Positions 47,148 to 60,300 are shown, numbered from the stretch's first letter. The stretch is 64,000 nucleotides of DNA from Rotaria socialis (GCA_905331475.1 CAJNYU010003118.1:1-64000); one strand, 5' to 3'. Made by a program: numbers and translations. Notes: generated from the letters alone by a model not told the origin.

Positions 47148-47905
47148 TTATAATATGATAGGTAGATCAACTCCACATGCATATTCTGACCTATAATATT
47201 CATAACAATACACATCTGAGTGTTGTTGGGGACAACGAGGCTCTTTGTTTTCTATCGATATTGCCTGCAACCGAGAAAGCTGAATCGAATGCGACTGACA
47301 TTGCTGGTATACAGTTATAACGACACGAAAATGATGATAAAATTGATAATACAGTTTTTTTCTCGTTTCAATAAGAGTGAAAATCTTTCCAAGATCTACT
47401 TGTAGAAATATAAACATTTAGTCCTTGCTTTAATGCTAATGGTGATGATGTTACGGTGGTCGTTGTTGTAGATGATGGTTGTTTTGCGCAGACACAAGTC
47501 TTAGCTTCATGTATTATAAAATGTTCAGCGTCATTAGTTTCTTCAACAGATAATTCTGCAAGCGTAAATGGATCCAAATACGCTGCAATCTATTAAAAGA
47601 ATTAAAATATTTTTTATTTACAAAAATAGGCTGATATCTCTATAGTCGATTTCGGCGAAGAAAAGGTTTTGCAACCGGGTCTATCTACGATTCTAAGAGT
47701 ATAGTCGGGAATCGCTAGGAAAATTTTCTGAAAGAGGTAGTGCAAAATAATCACTGTCTTCAAAGATTTTTAATTGAAATTTTTGGGCTACTTATCGTAG
47801 GAAAAATAGCTCGAATGGTTGTACTCTTGAAGAGCCGATTACTATTACCGCATATACAGATACAGAGAATTTTCGATTTTGATGCATAGAGTTATATGAT
47901 AATCA
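47148..47905 (-). pseudogene. Decayed unrecognised gene
   Basis: Read on the minus strand, coding-like peptides follow each other in changing frames: CGNSNRLFKSTTIRAIFPT, then EDSDYFALPLSENFPSD, then LRIVDRPGCKTFSSPKSTIE. After a TTTAATAG acceptor comes LDPFTLAELSVEETNDAEHF with a CVCAK motif and a Thr run. Stops and frame changes between the pieces, with no plausible introns, point to a decaying gene. The end is ambiguous, at 47200 or 47148 depending on the last splice. Family not recognised. Confidence 0.35.
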
Positions 47906-49202
47906 GATCATATTGTGGAGTAAAGAGTTTGGCTGAAAAAAGGTCTTTCTAAGCACTTATTGGGCTAAAAAAATAAGTCCTTCGAAAACGCCCTGTGAAT
48001 TAGGAGTGTGGGTGTGGGTTTAGAGTAGACACAATATACTACGACTTTTTGGAAAATTTGCCCTAGCTTCAGGTGAAACTTTTTATGGAATTTTATTGAA
48101 AAATACCGAAAAAAAACGGTATATGTACCATGAAAAGTATATTTATTGATTGATAAAATATATTCAACATAAAAAAGAAAATTTTCAAAACTCGTGTGCC
48201 CCTCTCCAAGGTTCTAGTGGAATGAGCTTACTTCAAAACGGAAGAATTTATTTCATATAATCAAATATCTGTATCACTTGCTTAACAAATTCATGTGCAT
48301 TATGCATCGTAAAAGGAGCACTTTTTCGAAATATTGATATGAAGTTATCGAAAATTGAGTATTTCTCAAAGCAACTGTTACATGAATGTACAGTACTCAG
48401 TATCGAATTTAAAACCACATGTGCTAAAATTTCATCGAACCAACTTTTCCAGAACTTTTAAACTTCTAGTATTTGTAATACTAGCATTCAGTATGTTTCG
48501 AAAAACACTCATAAGAATTCAAGAGTTTGATATTTTTTCAAGCAATTCACGGCAATATTCTTAGAGCCCGTCACTCGACCAGATACATATTGAATCGAGC
48601 AAATTACATCATCACGATTATTCAGTTTCACTAGGAGTCGGACAGGTTTTTATGAATTCACTAATCCATAGGTAGAAGTACTACACTTTAAGATATCCAA
48701 ATAAACGAATGACTCGAAAAACTGTACATGATGCAATACAAATTCATGAAGGTTTCATAGCTGCATTTGCAAGCTGATAAAAGGGGATTACAAAATGTTT
48801 ATGCATTAATCTTTACCCTTGCGCCGCTGTAACTCCAAATGGTGGCAACATTTTTTTTTAATAATCCCCAACACGTTGTAGAGCAAATCAAGAGTTGCCA
48901 AATGAAACTTGCATGAATATGGTTGCTTCAATCGTTCTGCACTGAGATGTGAAAAACATTTTATGTTGTTTAAAAGAATGAAAAATATAGGTCACATGCA
49001 GATTTTTTTCCTTGTAGTTGTAGATAAAAAAATTGAACCCACATACTTTTATTATGCGGGGTCAAGAAGATAATTATGAAACAAAGAAAAACGTATGATC
49101 CATCAACAAGTACGAAATCCTTCCTAATTCATAACTTATTTTCAAATTGTAATCGTAGAGTCAGCATTGAAAATAATCAAAGCTGCGAGGCGATAAATTA
49201 GC
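47906..49202. other. Intergenic region
   Basis: AT-rich, with a telomere-like tract GAGTGTGGGTGTGGGTTTAG at about 48004-48023. No gene seen. Confidence 0.45.
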
Positions 49203-49929
49203 GTCTCGATCAGGGTGGCCACATCTTCTGAAAACTAGGGAAAAGTTCTGAATTTTGAACATGTTTCTGATTTTTTTCTGAACTTGGAATATTGCCAGAT
49301 CGTTGCTTTGTCACTGAAATTAGGTACGATTATAACCCATTACTATAATAAATCAATAGTGTTTCATCAATTTTCTGTATTAATCATCTTTTATATGCCG
49401 CATTCAAATTCTGGAGTAGAATTGATTTTCGGTTATATGAAGCATTTATAATCCGATTATCGTCAAACGTGATTGATAATAATTCTTGAGAAGGTTTTTA
49501 TTAGCATACGTTATTTTAAACAAAGTTCCTAGAGCAAATTCCAAAAGATATGAAATATGCATAACAATACCGAGATGATGGAATTTAACGTTTTTTTTCT
49601 CGTTGGATTTCTTAATCTACGCAGAATGTATGTGATTTAGTTCTGCTCGTTTTTGTGAACGAGTTTTAAATTTAAAAAGAAGGTCAACATTAAGTATCTT
49701 TTATTGACGTTTGCGTATTAGCTAAACGATATATTCAGTATAGTTTCTTTCGTTTTATTTAAATATCTTTGAAACTAAAGTTCCAGTCAGTGAACCGAAA
49801 TGCAGCAGAATTTGTGATGCCAGTAATTTAGCGGAAGATCTACTAATTTGCCAAAAGCTGCCATTTTCTGATTTTGAAAAAAATATTTTCTGATTTTTCA
49901 ATTTTTGATCTGGCCACCCTGATCTCGAT
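49203..49929. mobile_element. hAT MITE, copy B (inverted relative to copy A)
   Basis: The element is 49211-49921 (711 bp), from CAGGGTGGCCACATC to GATCTGGCCACCCTG. The flanking 8-mers GTCTCGAT and ATCTCGAT match at 7 of 8. Its sequence is nearly identical to the reverse complement of 34800-35517, including long exact blocks such as TAATCATCTTTTATATGCCG, so both copies are young. No coding capacity. Confidence 0.9.
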
Positions 49930-50515
49930 GAATATTGAAAGAACAGAGTTTATCATCAATGATTTCCTTCTTTTTATTTTTTTACAGAACAAACCTTATA
50001 AATACATATTGGGAATACTGGCTTGAACAGAGAGAGGATTCGTAGACAAAAATACAAGTAACCAAACGTTAGCTGCATGCTTAGATAGACGTTGGTATAG
50101 TTTCAATCTCGCCTCACTTAAGACATTAGTTATGTTTTCTTTTTTGACCATTGAGTATGGAGCTAAATTCAGATTTTTAAGTGTTCTTAAAAACAACAAA
50201 GAATATGTGCGCAATATTACAAGGTCAATAATGACGAGGCAAAATTCTTTCTTCATCAAATAAAAAAAAAAAATTTGCATTGCACGCAAGAATTTCTATG
50301 TACTCGAGAAAAAATAGCTTTTGATTGAAATACGATGACGACGATACTGACAAAGTAAAATCTCTGTTGTTATACAGGAGCAGCCAGCAACCGTAGTTGT
50401 GTGCTACAATTCAAGTATAAAAAGGCAAGCCAATTACTTTTACTATGCATAATTAAATAAATTCGTCTCTGGAAGAAGAATAGTTTTTTTTAACTGTTGA
50501 TTTCTATTCGATATC
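49930..50515. other. Intergenic region upstream of the MAPEG gene
   Basis: No further gene. The last bases should include the MAPEG promoter (TATAAAAAGG at about 50416 could be a TATA box ~100 bp before the ATG). Confidence 0.4.
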
Positions 50516-50995
50516 ATGACTGACATTTATTCCATCAAACCTGGCACTGTATTTGCATGGTTTATGCTGGTACTAGTTATTCGACGTATCGTTCTGATCG
50601 TGATGCTTATAGCATCCGGGATAGCAAAATCATCTGGAGCCGCTTCGCAACCTGTTGAAGTTGCACGTAATGGAAGCAGTGGAAAAAATGCAAAGGAATC
50701 AGATCAAGCCGATCTAGGTACACTCATCAACACAGCCATCACTAATGATTCAGAAAATGATACATACTTTCTTATACTTTACTTGGCAACAGGTATATAT
50801 TCGTACTCAGTGAATGTTGATGTATTACGAATGATTGTATATGGAGCGGTCTACTTATTTGCCCGTATTATACATTCGGTTGTGCTCATATTGGAGCTAC
50901 AACCGTACAGAACATTGGCATACTTGATTGGTTTGATGTGCACATTGGCTATTAGTATCGATCTTGTCGTTACAATGTCACGCAGCACAAACTGA
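50516..50995 (+). CDS. MAPEG-family membrane protein
   Basis: Single exon, 159 residues, with about four hydrophobic spans (residues ~11-35, ~83-97, ~104-127 and ~131-152). The loop N77-D78-S-E80-N81 and the helix LFARIIHSVVLILELQPYR match the MAPEG pattern (RxxH with a following Arg, as in microsomal glutathione S-transferase and prostaglandin E synthase 1). The length fits the family. Members sit in the ER or outer membrane as trimers and use glutathione for peroxide or eicosanoid chemistry. The exact activity cannot be told. A polyadenylation-type AATAAA is at about 51139. Confidence 0.75.
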   Translation: MTDIYSIKPGTVFAWFMLVLVIRRIVLIVMLIASGIAKSSGAASQPVEVARNGSSGKNAKESDQADLGTLINTAITNDSENDTYFLILYLATGIYSYSVNVDVLRMIVYGAVYLFARIIHSVVLILELQPYRTLAYLIGLMCTLAISIDLVVTMSRSTN

Positions 50996-51179
50996 GTCAA
51001 TCAGATTCACAGAAACTTTTTATTTTATCTATTAACTGATGACTGTCATTTTGTTTTTGTCCGCATTTATTTAGTCCTGTGTGATAAAATTTACTAATTT
51101 ATTGATTTGAACTTGCAAATTAACACTATGAAAGGATGGAATAAATTTGCTGAAATCAATAATTTTTTTTATTTTGTTT

Positions 51180-51575
51180 GTATTTTTGCGATCTATACAT
51201 ACGAGAAATAATTATAAAAAAAACACTGAGTTATTGTCTATCATAAAAAGAATCCATCACGATAGTGAGATCATTCAAAAAAGTATGAGTGAAAGCATTT
51301 TGCAGATTATTTTCATAAATATTGTGTAGGAATGATTGAATTTCTCGCTAACTTTTATCATCCAATAGTAAATTGTGGGCGTGTCTTTCTAATAATCAAC
51401 AGACGACGAAGGAGCAAAATAAACGTCTGCATCGTTCTTACATTTAAAATAAAACTCACATGTATTTACCTTCGTCTTTACTTGTTTTTTAACCGACAGA
51501 CGATAATTATGTTTGGTAACCATTCATCACATAGAAACACGTTAATACAAACTTCTAGTTGGAAGACAGTGCCTC
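51180..51575. repeat. Diverged direct repeat, copy 2
   Basis: The 3' flank of the MAPEG gene, homologous to 45694-46115 in direct orientation, about 5.5 kb apart. See copy 1 for shared blocks. Confidence 0.65.
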
Positions 51576-53087
51576 CATAGAAATAGATAAGCATCAATTT
51601 AAAATAACTAAAAACACCTAGCACCTGAGGCAAATATTTTCAGACATATAAAGAAAATACCAATGGATGTTAAGCATAAGCAAAGAATGATACAATAATT
51701 TCATTAAATTTAGAATGGTAATGGATTAATACGATCGAAATATAATTTATTAAGAAACATGAAACCTCGAGGTAGAAAAAAATCGTTGAAGGTAAGCTTA
51801 TATTTCACTCTTTAGAATATAAAATGTAATCAATCGTTGTAGATCAAGGATATGCACGTACGTGCTTGCGAAATCTCTTGATAATACTATTGTAAGTTAT
51901 CTTCAATTAATAATTACATAATATTCAAATTCACGAGTATTGTCATAACAAAAGATGTGTTCGATTTCCTTGGCTCGATTCTATCGCTACCGGCTTGTTT
52001 ACTATGCGAAAAAATGGCATGACCTTGTTATTCTTTTTTTTAATTAAGGATTTTGCTCAATTCAAATAGGCGCCGGTGGATAGATCATTCATAAATATTA
52101 AATTGATAAATTATAATGAGTTCGGCGTACATATAATTATTGGAAGAATCTTCTTCCATGAGAAATGGTTAAAAGTGAACTTTTGACTGATGTATTGACA
52201 TACAATAGTTTTTCTGTTTTTTTTTCCATGAGATTCAATACATATGAAACAGAGAGTGAACGTAGCCGATTTCTTTCGAATTTCATGAAAGAAAAAGCGT
52301 ATTATACTTGTGTTGTTGAGTTGACATTTTCGTTTTTTTTTTATCTAATAGTTTCGGGCTAGAAGAACTGAGATTTCAATTAATTTATTGTTGCTAAATT
52401 TTTCTGCCATTAGCCAATTTTGGCGATTGTTTCGATGTTAATAACTCTGTTAATATCCCACATACGCTGAACGTTTCAACTTGCTTGTCCATGCTGCTGT
52501 TGAGATTGAGAGAAAAATTGTATTTTCTAGGAATAAGCGATAAGAAAAAGGTAGACTTTTTGACAATTACTTTGCGAAAGATTCGTCTGCTTTCACCCAA
52601 CGTTTTACTGGAATTAAATTTTATTAAAATTTTTAGATCAGTAAAAATTTCGCTTTCTTTTTCTTTCATGTTGTTCAGAATTTGACACAATATTCCAATA
52701 AGTCCTATTACAGTGAATATGTTAGAAAGTGTTCGAAAACTTGCTATCTATAGCATAGACACGGATTTTACTAGAATACATTGCTTAGATTTCATTTTCT
52801 TTTCGCATGAATCGTACAAAAAATCCAATACCCTCATAGTTTTCGGCTTTTGACATAATATAGCACTAAATTATAAAAATATCTAGTGATGCCTATGTAA
52901 ACTACAGTTGAAACAGGTCGCATTATATTCTCTTCTCATTTCTATTTACGAGGATATGTGTTACCAGAGAACAATATAGCAAGATCCACCGACATCTGTC
53001 GATCATCAAATTAATAAGTTGCTTTTATCTATTTTTCTTTTATCATTGCCGTAGGTAAGTGATTGAGAAAGATTAAGTCACTTACAA
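51576..53087. other. Intergenic region
   Basis: AT-rich. Overlapping open stretches at 52394-52690 on both strands do not resemble a protein family. No other feature seen. Confidence 0.45.
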
Positions 53088-53453
53088 ATGATCACAAACG
53101 AATTTGCATTCGCTCTTGTAACGGATTGGATTGAGTCATGGAATTCTCATGATATTAAAAAAATAATGGCACACTATGCGGCTTCGGTCAGCTTTACATC
53201 ACCATTCATTATTGAGCTAAAACATGATTCAACCGGAACGATCTCCAATAGGAACGATTTGGAAGCCTATTTTGTTCAAGCCTTGACGAAATTTAATGAT
53301 TTATACTTTGAATTAATAGATATCTATGTGTCTATTAACTCGATAATTATTCAATACAAGAGTGTGAATAATATGATAGCAGCTGAATATATGGAACTTA
53401 ATGAAAATGGTAAAATAGTTCGAGTCACAGCACATTATTCGAAAAGAAACTGA
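53088..53453 (+). CDS. SnoaL-like (NTF2-fold) protein
   Basis: Single exon, 121 residues. FALVTDWIESWNSHDIKKIMAHYAAS followed by FTSPFI, a GT-I-RN-DLEAYF segment, a LTKFNDLYFEL strand and a final VRVTAHYS is the usual order of the SnoaL-like cone fold (helix with WN-HD, central SP, closing strand). Members are small cytoplasmic enzymes or binding proteins; the substrate cannot be inferred. No signal peptide and no intron. AATAAA occurs about 60 bp after the stop. Close relatives known to me are mostly bacterial. Confidence 0.75.
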   Translation: MITNEFAFALVTDWIESWNSHDIKKIMAHYAASVSFTSPFIIELKHDSTGTISNRNDLEAYFVQALTKFNDLYFELIDIYVSINSIIIQYKSVNNMIAAEYMELNENGKIVRVTAHYSKRN

Positions 53454-54915
53454 CAGAGGGCAAAGGAGGATGTAAATTCAAATGAACGTTTTTTTCTTGT
53501 AATTTATTTAGCGAAAATAAAATAGTTGACAACGTATTGTTGAATTCGATTAGGAAGGCGTGGTATTCTGCTGCTTTTTTCTGTACAAAAACGCTTTAAT
53601 AGCATCTCAATCTCATGCAAGCACTTTCTATGTATGCACCTACTGGATATTCTAGATTTTGAAAGTCTCGGTTCTGACTATATAAACTCGAACGAACTAA
53701 ATCTCCTATAACAATAGATATCCCATGAATTTTTCACTGAGCGCGACTGTAAATCTTCAAATAATGTCACCTATTAGATGACTCATATTTTTTCAAACGA
53801 TTATTGTTAATTGTGAATGTTGAAGCAACTTACACTTAGTTCTATTGTAGACTCTCTCTCTCTCTCTCTCGGCGAAATTTCCTTCAAGCAATAGATCAAC
53901 AACTGATTATATCAATAGGCAAAATTTGTATTTATCACGGTTGAACATTGTGTCGATAGACCAACTTGTTCGTTGTACACTTCGATATCAGTAAAAGCTA
54001 CTTTATTTCTTATCGACGGTATGAATGATACAAAAACCTGAGAGAATCATCGTTATCTTATATTTGGTCTCATGATTTTTGAAAGAAAACATGTTCTACT
54101 GCACTGTTTTTGTTCCTATTGCTATTATCATCATCTTTTTCTTTAAAAGACATACCATTTGCGTTAACTAATGAGTACAAATCAAATATGTGGATTATTG
54201 AAATGGCCAATGCATATCACAGATCTAGATTCAACAAGACGCAATAGATCAATATTGTGTATCAGACCATTTTAGTAACAATATCATTGAGTGCCAGTTC
54301 CTTCTTTCGAATATACTTTTTGGCCTGTTGGCTTTTACATTGGATAATTTTAGCTTTGGTTAATGTAGAAGCAGCAACTGATTATGTAATAAAAATTGAT
54401 ATAACATCACCAATGTAACAGTGCTACTTGACTTTTCGCTTTTTTCTCAGAAGCAAACACATAAGAATTCTGTAATTGAGTTGATTCAAATAAAAAATCT
54501 GACGAAGAATGAGAACAGATGCCAGTAACGAATAGGTATAAATCTTCTATAGAATTTTAACGATCACGTTCACTGCTGCGCAACAACTATAAATTTATCT
54601 TAATTCAATCACTCTTTGTCTAACATATTCCGGAAGGAACATGCTATTGTATTAATGATAAGATTGCCAGTCATCATGAACGATTCGTATTTATGTACTA
54701 AAGAACTCGGCATGGTCTTCGATCATCAAACAATATTTTCTCTTATCACTGACGTCTTTGTGACAATATAGCAGAACTACTGAGTCAGTGACTATTATTT
54801 TTCTCTATACTTATCGCATTCCTTATCTCGAATCTATCGGTAAGCATGTGACCAAAGCGAGCATTTCTTTAGAGTCATATCATTCCCAGCGAACTGTCGA
54901 ACAACAATAATCGAA
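53454..54915. other. Intergenic region with (CT)n microsatellite
   Basis: A (CT)n run lies at 53852-53870. The rest is AT-rich without a recognisable gene. Confidence 0.5.
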
Positions 54916-55143
54916 ATGTTTAACGTCACTAAATGGATGTGTCTGATCTTCGTAGTTTTGATGATGATTACAAGCTGCGAAGCAAGAGCAATGAATAAAT
55001 TTGAAAATAATGGCAATCTTCCAACGGAGCGTCACAACAACATTCGTCAATTCGTGCATGCAATATCTGGCAACCGTGGCCCTCCTTGTTGTGAATGTCC
55101 CGCTCATGCGCCCTGTAATGTTAAATGTTGCACAGTCGGCTGA
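54916..55143 (+). CDS. Small secreted Cys-rich peptide
   Basis: 75 residues from ATG to TGA. The hydrophobic start MCLIFVVLMMITSCEA is a signal peptide with likely cleavage near residue 23. The mature part ends in a compact cysteine cluster (PPCCECPAHAPC, then KCC) that could form three disulfides. A possible 3'UTR intron follows (GTATGG near 55152, TTTTTTAG near 55264), then AATAAA at about 55351. Family not recognised. A secreted effector, defence or structural peptide are all possible. Confidence 0.5.
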   Translation: MFNVTKWMCLIFVVLMMITSCEARAMNKFENNGNLPTERHNNIRQFVHAISGNRGPPCCECPAHAPCNVKCCTVG

Positions 55144-57323
55144 ATAAGTCTGGTATGGGATATTAACATCGTGTATTTTCTTTTGAGTTATTGCTCTACA
55201 ATCTACACATAATTTTAATCCCTATCTTCTGAGTTAATTGAATATTTGTTTTTTCTATTTTTTAGGCAAAATATTGTAAAGATGCACACGCAACACCAAA
55301 CAGAGCCACTGTTTTTATCCGACAGCTTTCTTTTCAAATATTTAATTTCGAATAAATTTTACTACCAAAACAGTGCTTTTATTTATTGATTTCAATAAAC
55401 AGCACTAGTCGTATGGAATGCTTTGCCTTTCTTGTTATAAATTCGAAAATATGAATATTGCAAACGTTATTAATATTTCTTAAAGTCTAGATAAATATAA
55501 TCTTTACACTTTTAAAACAAACACTACATAATTAAAATCTTTATTATTAGGTCTGGTAATATCCTATTGATTTTAAAGAATCGTTTTCTGTGACAAATAA
55601 ATATACTAAATTGTGGTAACAGGAACTTTATTAACGTTGTTTTGTAATTTAAAAACATTTCAATGTGTTTTATGAAAGGAAAATATTGCCTATGGACTTT
55701 TGCTGCACAATTGAGATATTTGAAAAGTAAACCTTCTTCATTGCCGGGTTTTTCTTATTTTCTTAGAATTATAAAGGTCTATTCGAATGCTTCAACGCCT
55801 TACACGAGCATAACCCTGAGGGTGTGTGTGTAGATGAGGACTGATCTAACGAAGGCGCGCACCAACACGCTGTTATATTGACCAAAGAACCATAAAGACA
55901 TTTTTAATCAGTAACATCTTTCAATTTACGAATTCAAGGAAGTTGTGCCAGAAATCTTAGCGATGGCAAGTTTACTCATCTTCTTACAGTCACTTCAATA
56001 AATATGGTTACGATTTTATCGAATATCAGCTGCAAAAAATACTGTGAAACCTATGAAAAAGTAGATACCGATGAAATTTAACGAAATAATCTCATTTCAA
56101 CGAAGATTTGTTTGTTAAAATAACTTACCATTTATTTTTCCCATGATTCTCATTAATAATTTGACATGAAAACTTTTAAATCAATAGTTAGTTAGTTATA
56201 TTTAAAATACAAGCGTTCAAATAAAATCTGATCGAACATTTGTGTTCGAATGACAGGAACATTTCGTTTTTCTTTAGTTTTTCCATGAGCGAGGATGATG
56301 ACGTAGATGTGAATAGATAGAGTATCCACATTCACACCCTTGATTTCTAATATTTTCTTCGACATAAATTGTTTTACCTTCGAAATGTCTATTTTGATTA
56401 TGAAGTATAATATCCAATTTATTGTTCTGCATTGTCTTATGACTGATGATTTCAAGCTAATATTAAGTATTTTCAATAAATTAAAAAAAAATCCTGTGTT
56501 TCTTAAAATATTATTCACAATCAATATACATCGTCTCCTGAATTGGTATTATGAGCACAATGAAAAACTAAAAAAAATGATTGACTGCATTATTTTGAGG
56601 TATAAAATGATTCATTCGCGCACTTCCTTTTGTTTTTGTTCTGTTGGCTGACGAAGCAATCGCATTTTACTTCAAACTTGTATTTATTCTTACACCAATA
56701 CCCAATCAGGAGTAAGAGAAAAAAGAAAAACAGACGGTTTTTTTAGCATTTTTTATGAACGAGATTGTATGAAGAACAAATATTTGATGTGAGGCAATAT
56801 TATTCGCTGTCGCATTCACTGCACGACTGAATGTTGTTCGAATTTGCTGACGAATAACAACATTTTTTGCAATGCGACTCAATGGAATACAACTATAACA
56901 TCCATTGAACTTCGTCTCGACAAATGAACGTGGGACGTGCTTCAGTAATACAACAATCCTTCGAATGATTTTCATGTAGTTGTTTTGTGCGATTACCTGG
57001 GTGGTATGGGTGAGAATGGAGAAAAACGAGTGGTGCTAAGAGTGGGTAATGCTTTTTAATTGATGTAATATTTCTGTTTTTTCATTCTCTTTCCCACAAG
57101 AGCAGCCAAGAAAGGTTATAAAAACTGTCTGCATTTTTACGATTGGTTTTGTTGGAAAAAAATACTTTGAAGTAGGAATCAACTCTGATTTCAAATAGAC
57201 TTTTATTCATCATAGATGAAGATATTTTTTTATTAATCCTCACTATTATTTATCTTTAAATTCTATGTTGAATCATTTCCAGAAGTCATTTTAAAAATAT
57301 TCTAATCGCCGATAAATTCTATA
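55144..57323. other. Intergenic region
   Basis: Contains G-rich/C-rich telomere-like fragments at 55820-55832 and 56305-56339 (the latter a weak hairpin, GATGTGAAT with ATTCACACC). An 89-codon minus-strand open stretch at 56706-56975 starts with ATG and is Arg/Ile-rich, but lacks a family match. Otherwise nothing recognised. Confidence 0.45.
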
Positions 57324-60300
57324 ATGACAACAGAGCCATTGGATCCTGAAAACTCGGCAAATATAATGAATTGTGAAAATAACGAACGCAGTTATCAACA
57401 CGATGTTAATTTATTCTATCATTTGAATGATCAAACGAAAAATTTGGAGGATTGTATTATCGTATGGTTAGATTTGCAATTCTGTGCAAAGCCTCATTAT
57501 ATTGATAAATTACGAGGTGTTGTTAACTATCTCAGAATATTCGATAACACGGACATTTGTATGCAGTACATATCTGCCATCAAACAAGAGCAAGTTTTCT
57601 TAATTATTTCTGGTCGAACTGGAAAACATATTATTCCATTAGTACATCATCTATCTCAACTTAATTCTATATACATCTTTTGTATAAAAGATCAAAGACA
57701 TATAACATGGTCCTCAAACTATTCGAAAGTGAAAGGTGTCTTTATCGATGAGGATAAACTATATGATCGTTTATCAAAAGATGTTCTCTTATGTTCCAGT
57801 CAAACGCCTATGAGCATCATTGAATATGAACGGACTTCACATGCTTTGAATAAAGATGGAAAACCGTTGTTTTTATGGTCGCAAATATTGTTACAAGTCT
57901 TACTGCGATTGCCGCCATCGTGCAATGATAAAGAAGATATGATAAATCAAGCTCGTGATCAATATTGCGGTAATTTGGTTGAGCAGCAAAAAATTGATGA
58001 ATTCGCACGAATTTATTCGTCAGATACTGCTATTAAATGGTACACTCGGGACTGTTTTGTTTATCGCCTTGTGAATAAAGCACTTAGAACAGAAAACATC
58101 GATAATATATTTCTATACCGATTTTTCATCGCTGATCTCTATCGACAATTAGAACGTTTGTATTTATCGCGTGTACCCGATGGCAATTCTTCCATGTTAA
58201 CATGTTATCGTGGTCAACTTATACCAATAAACGAATTTGAAAAGCTCAAGTCAAGTACAAATCAACATATATCGATAAATACATTCTTTTCGACAAGTAC
58301 ATCTTCATCAGTAGCTGTTAATTTTTTTATTAACGGAGAACAACATGATGGTACTGTATGCGTCTTATTTGAAATTCTAGTTGATATCACTGTACCAACA
58401 AAGCCTTTTGCGCATATTCACAAGTGGAGTGTAAATTCAGATGAAGGCGAAGTATTATTTACTATGGGTACTATTTTTAAAATTGAATCTTGTGACGAGT
58501 TAGATGGTTTTTGGCACGTTAAATTTACGCTGAGTACTGAACCTGACCAAGAATTACAAGCATTGTTAAAGGATTACGAAATAAAAATTGGTGAAACATC
58601 ATCGCTTCTAATATTTGGCGAATTTCTTCACAAAATGAATGAATTTAACAAAGCAGAACGCTATTATCAAATTCTTATACGAGAATTACCTTCTGATCAT
58701 GTCGATGTTGGTATGGCTTTCAATAATATCGCTACCATCTGTACAGATCGAGGAGAACATAAGAAAGCAAAAACTTATTTACGAAGAGCTTTCAATATAT
58801 TTAGGCGAACATCATCTGTTGATGATTTGAATGTGGCAGAAATTTATCTCAATCTTGCTTCTGTTTATAGCCGGATCGACAATAATAAAGCTGCTTTAAA
58901 GCATGAAAAAAAAGCTTTACAAATTCAGCTTAGGATTCTTCCAGATAATCATCTAACTCTAGCAACAACCTATAACAATATTGCTAATACCTACGATTCG
59001 CTCAGCAAGAAAACAATTGCTTTAAAATATTATCGTAAAGCCCGAGACATTGAGCTTCAGCATTTGCCTCCGAACCATCCCGATCTTGCTGTTACATATA
59101 ATAATATGGCTTCCGTGTATATTGATATGAATGATCATCAGTGCGCACGTGAATATTTAAACAAAGCACTTGAAATACGCAAAGAAACTTTGCCTTCTTG
59201 GCATCCAGATTTAGCTGATTCTTATCGACTAATAGGTACTCTATCCGCAGAGGCTGATGACACTACTGATGCTCTTGAAAAATATCAAGAATCATTAAGA
59301 ATTTTATTAAGTACGCCAAGCCAAGCCTTGGATCATCATCGGATATATCAACTAAACAGTGATATTGGCGATCTCCTATATCAGAGACAGTTTCATCAAT
59401 CAGCTTTAAGGTCATACAATATGTCTTTGTATCATCTGAACCAATGCGAATTTGTCAATCCATTTGATAAATCTATTGTTTACAATAATCTTGCAGCAGT
59501 TTACATCGATATGGAAAAATATAATAGAGCAAAAAACTATTGTAGGAAATCAATAAGAGCTCAACGTCATTGTCAAGATGTTGAACAATATATAAATAGG
59601 TTTAGAAGTCGCTTACTAATGGCAAAAATTTTCCATGCACAGAAGTCTGATGAAAAGGCCTTAGTTATTCTAAAACAATTACTCGGCCAACAACGTCGTT
59701 TACTACCTGATAGTTACAATGAATTATATAATGTTTACGAAACTATGAAGTGTATATACTTCGATAAAGAAAACTACAAGAAATCAGAATACTACATTAG
59801 GAAATCTATGCAAATTCATTTAAAATTTATGCCCGAAAGAAAACTTGATGTTGGCTTTGACTATGAAGCATTAGGCGCTATTTACCAGAAGAAATCGTTG
59901 CCAAAAAAAGCTATTAAATGCTATAAAAAGGCTATTAATATCTATCTTAGTGCTAAACCACCACCTCCAAGCAATCTGGCGAATGCATATTTTGCTCTTG
60001 GACAAACGATTCTAAGTATTAAAAAATACTCAAATGCAAAATTGTATTTGATTAAAGCACGTAAACTTCGTCAAGAGAATCAATCATCACATGACTTTCA
60101 AATTGCCGAAATCAATATTGAGCTTGGACGCCTTGAGTACTCTCGAAATAGATTTCAAATGGCCACAAAATATTATCAACTTGCTCTCAGCATTTGTGAA
60201 CAACAACCAAGACTAGTTCATCATGATTTAATCTACTTACATAATCTATTAGGAATCTCTTTTATTGGCGAACAGAAGTACGATCAAGCGATGTATCATT

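Noticed and set aside
45694..51575. LTR retrotransposon defined by the two direct repeats
   Set aside because: No TG...CA ends, no gag or pol, and the interval contains a MAPEG gene and a MITE.
52394..52690. 98-codon minus-strand frame
   Set aside because: An equally long frame lies on the opposite strand and neither resembles a family.
56706..56975. 89-codon minus-strand frame starting with ATG
   Set aside because: Arg/Ile-rich with a vague LYR-like segment only; evidence too weak to call a gene.
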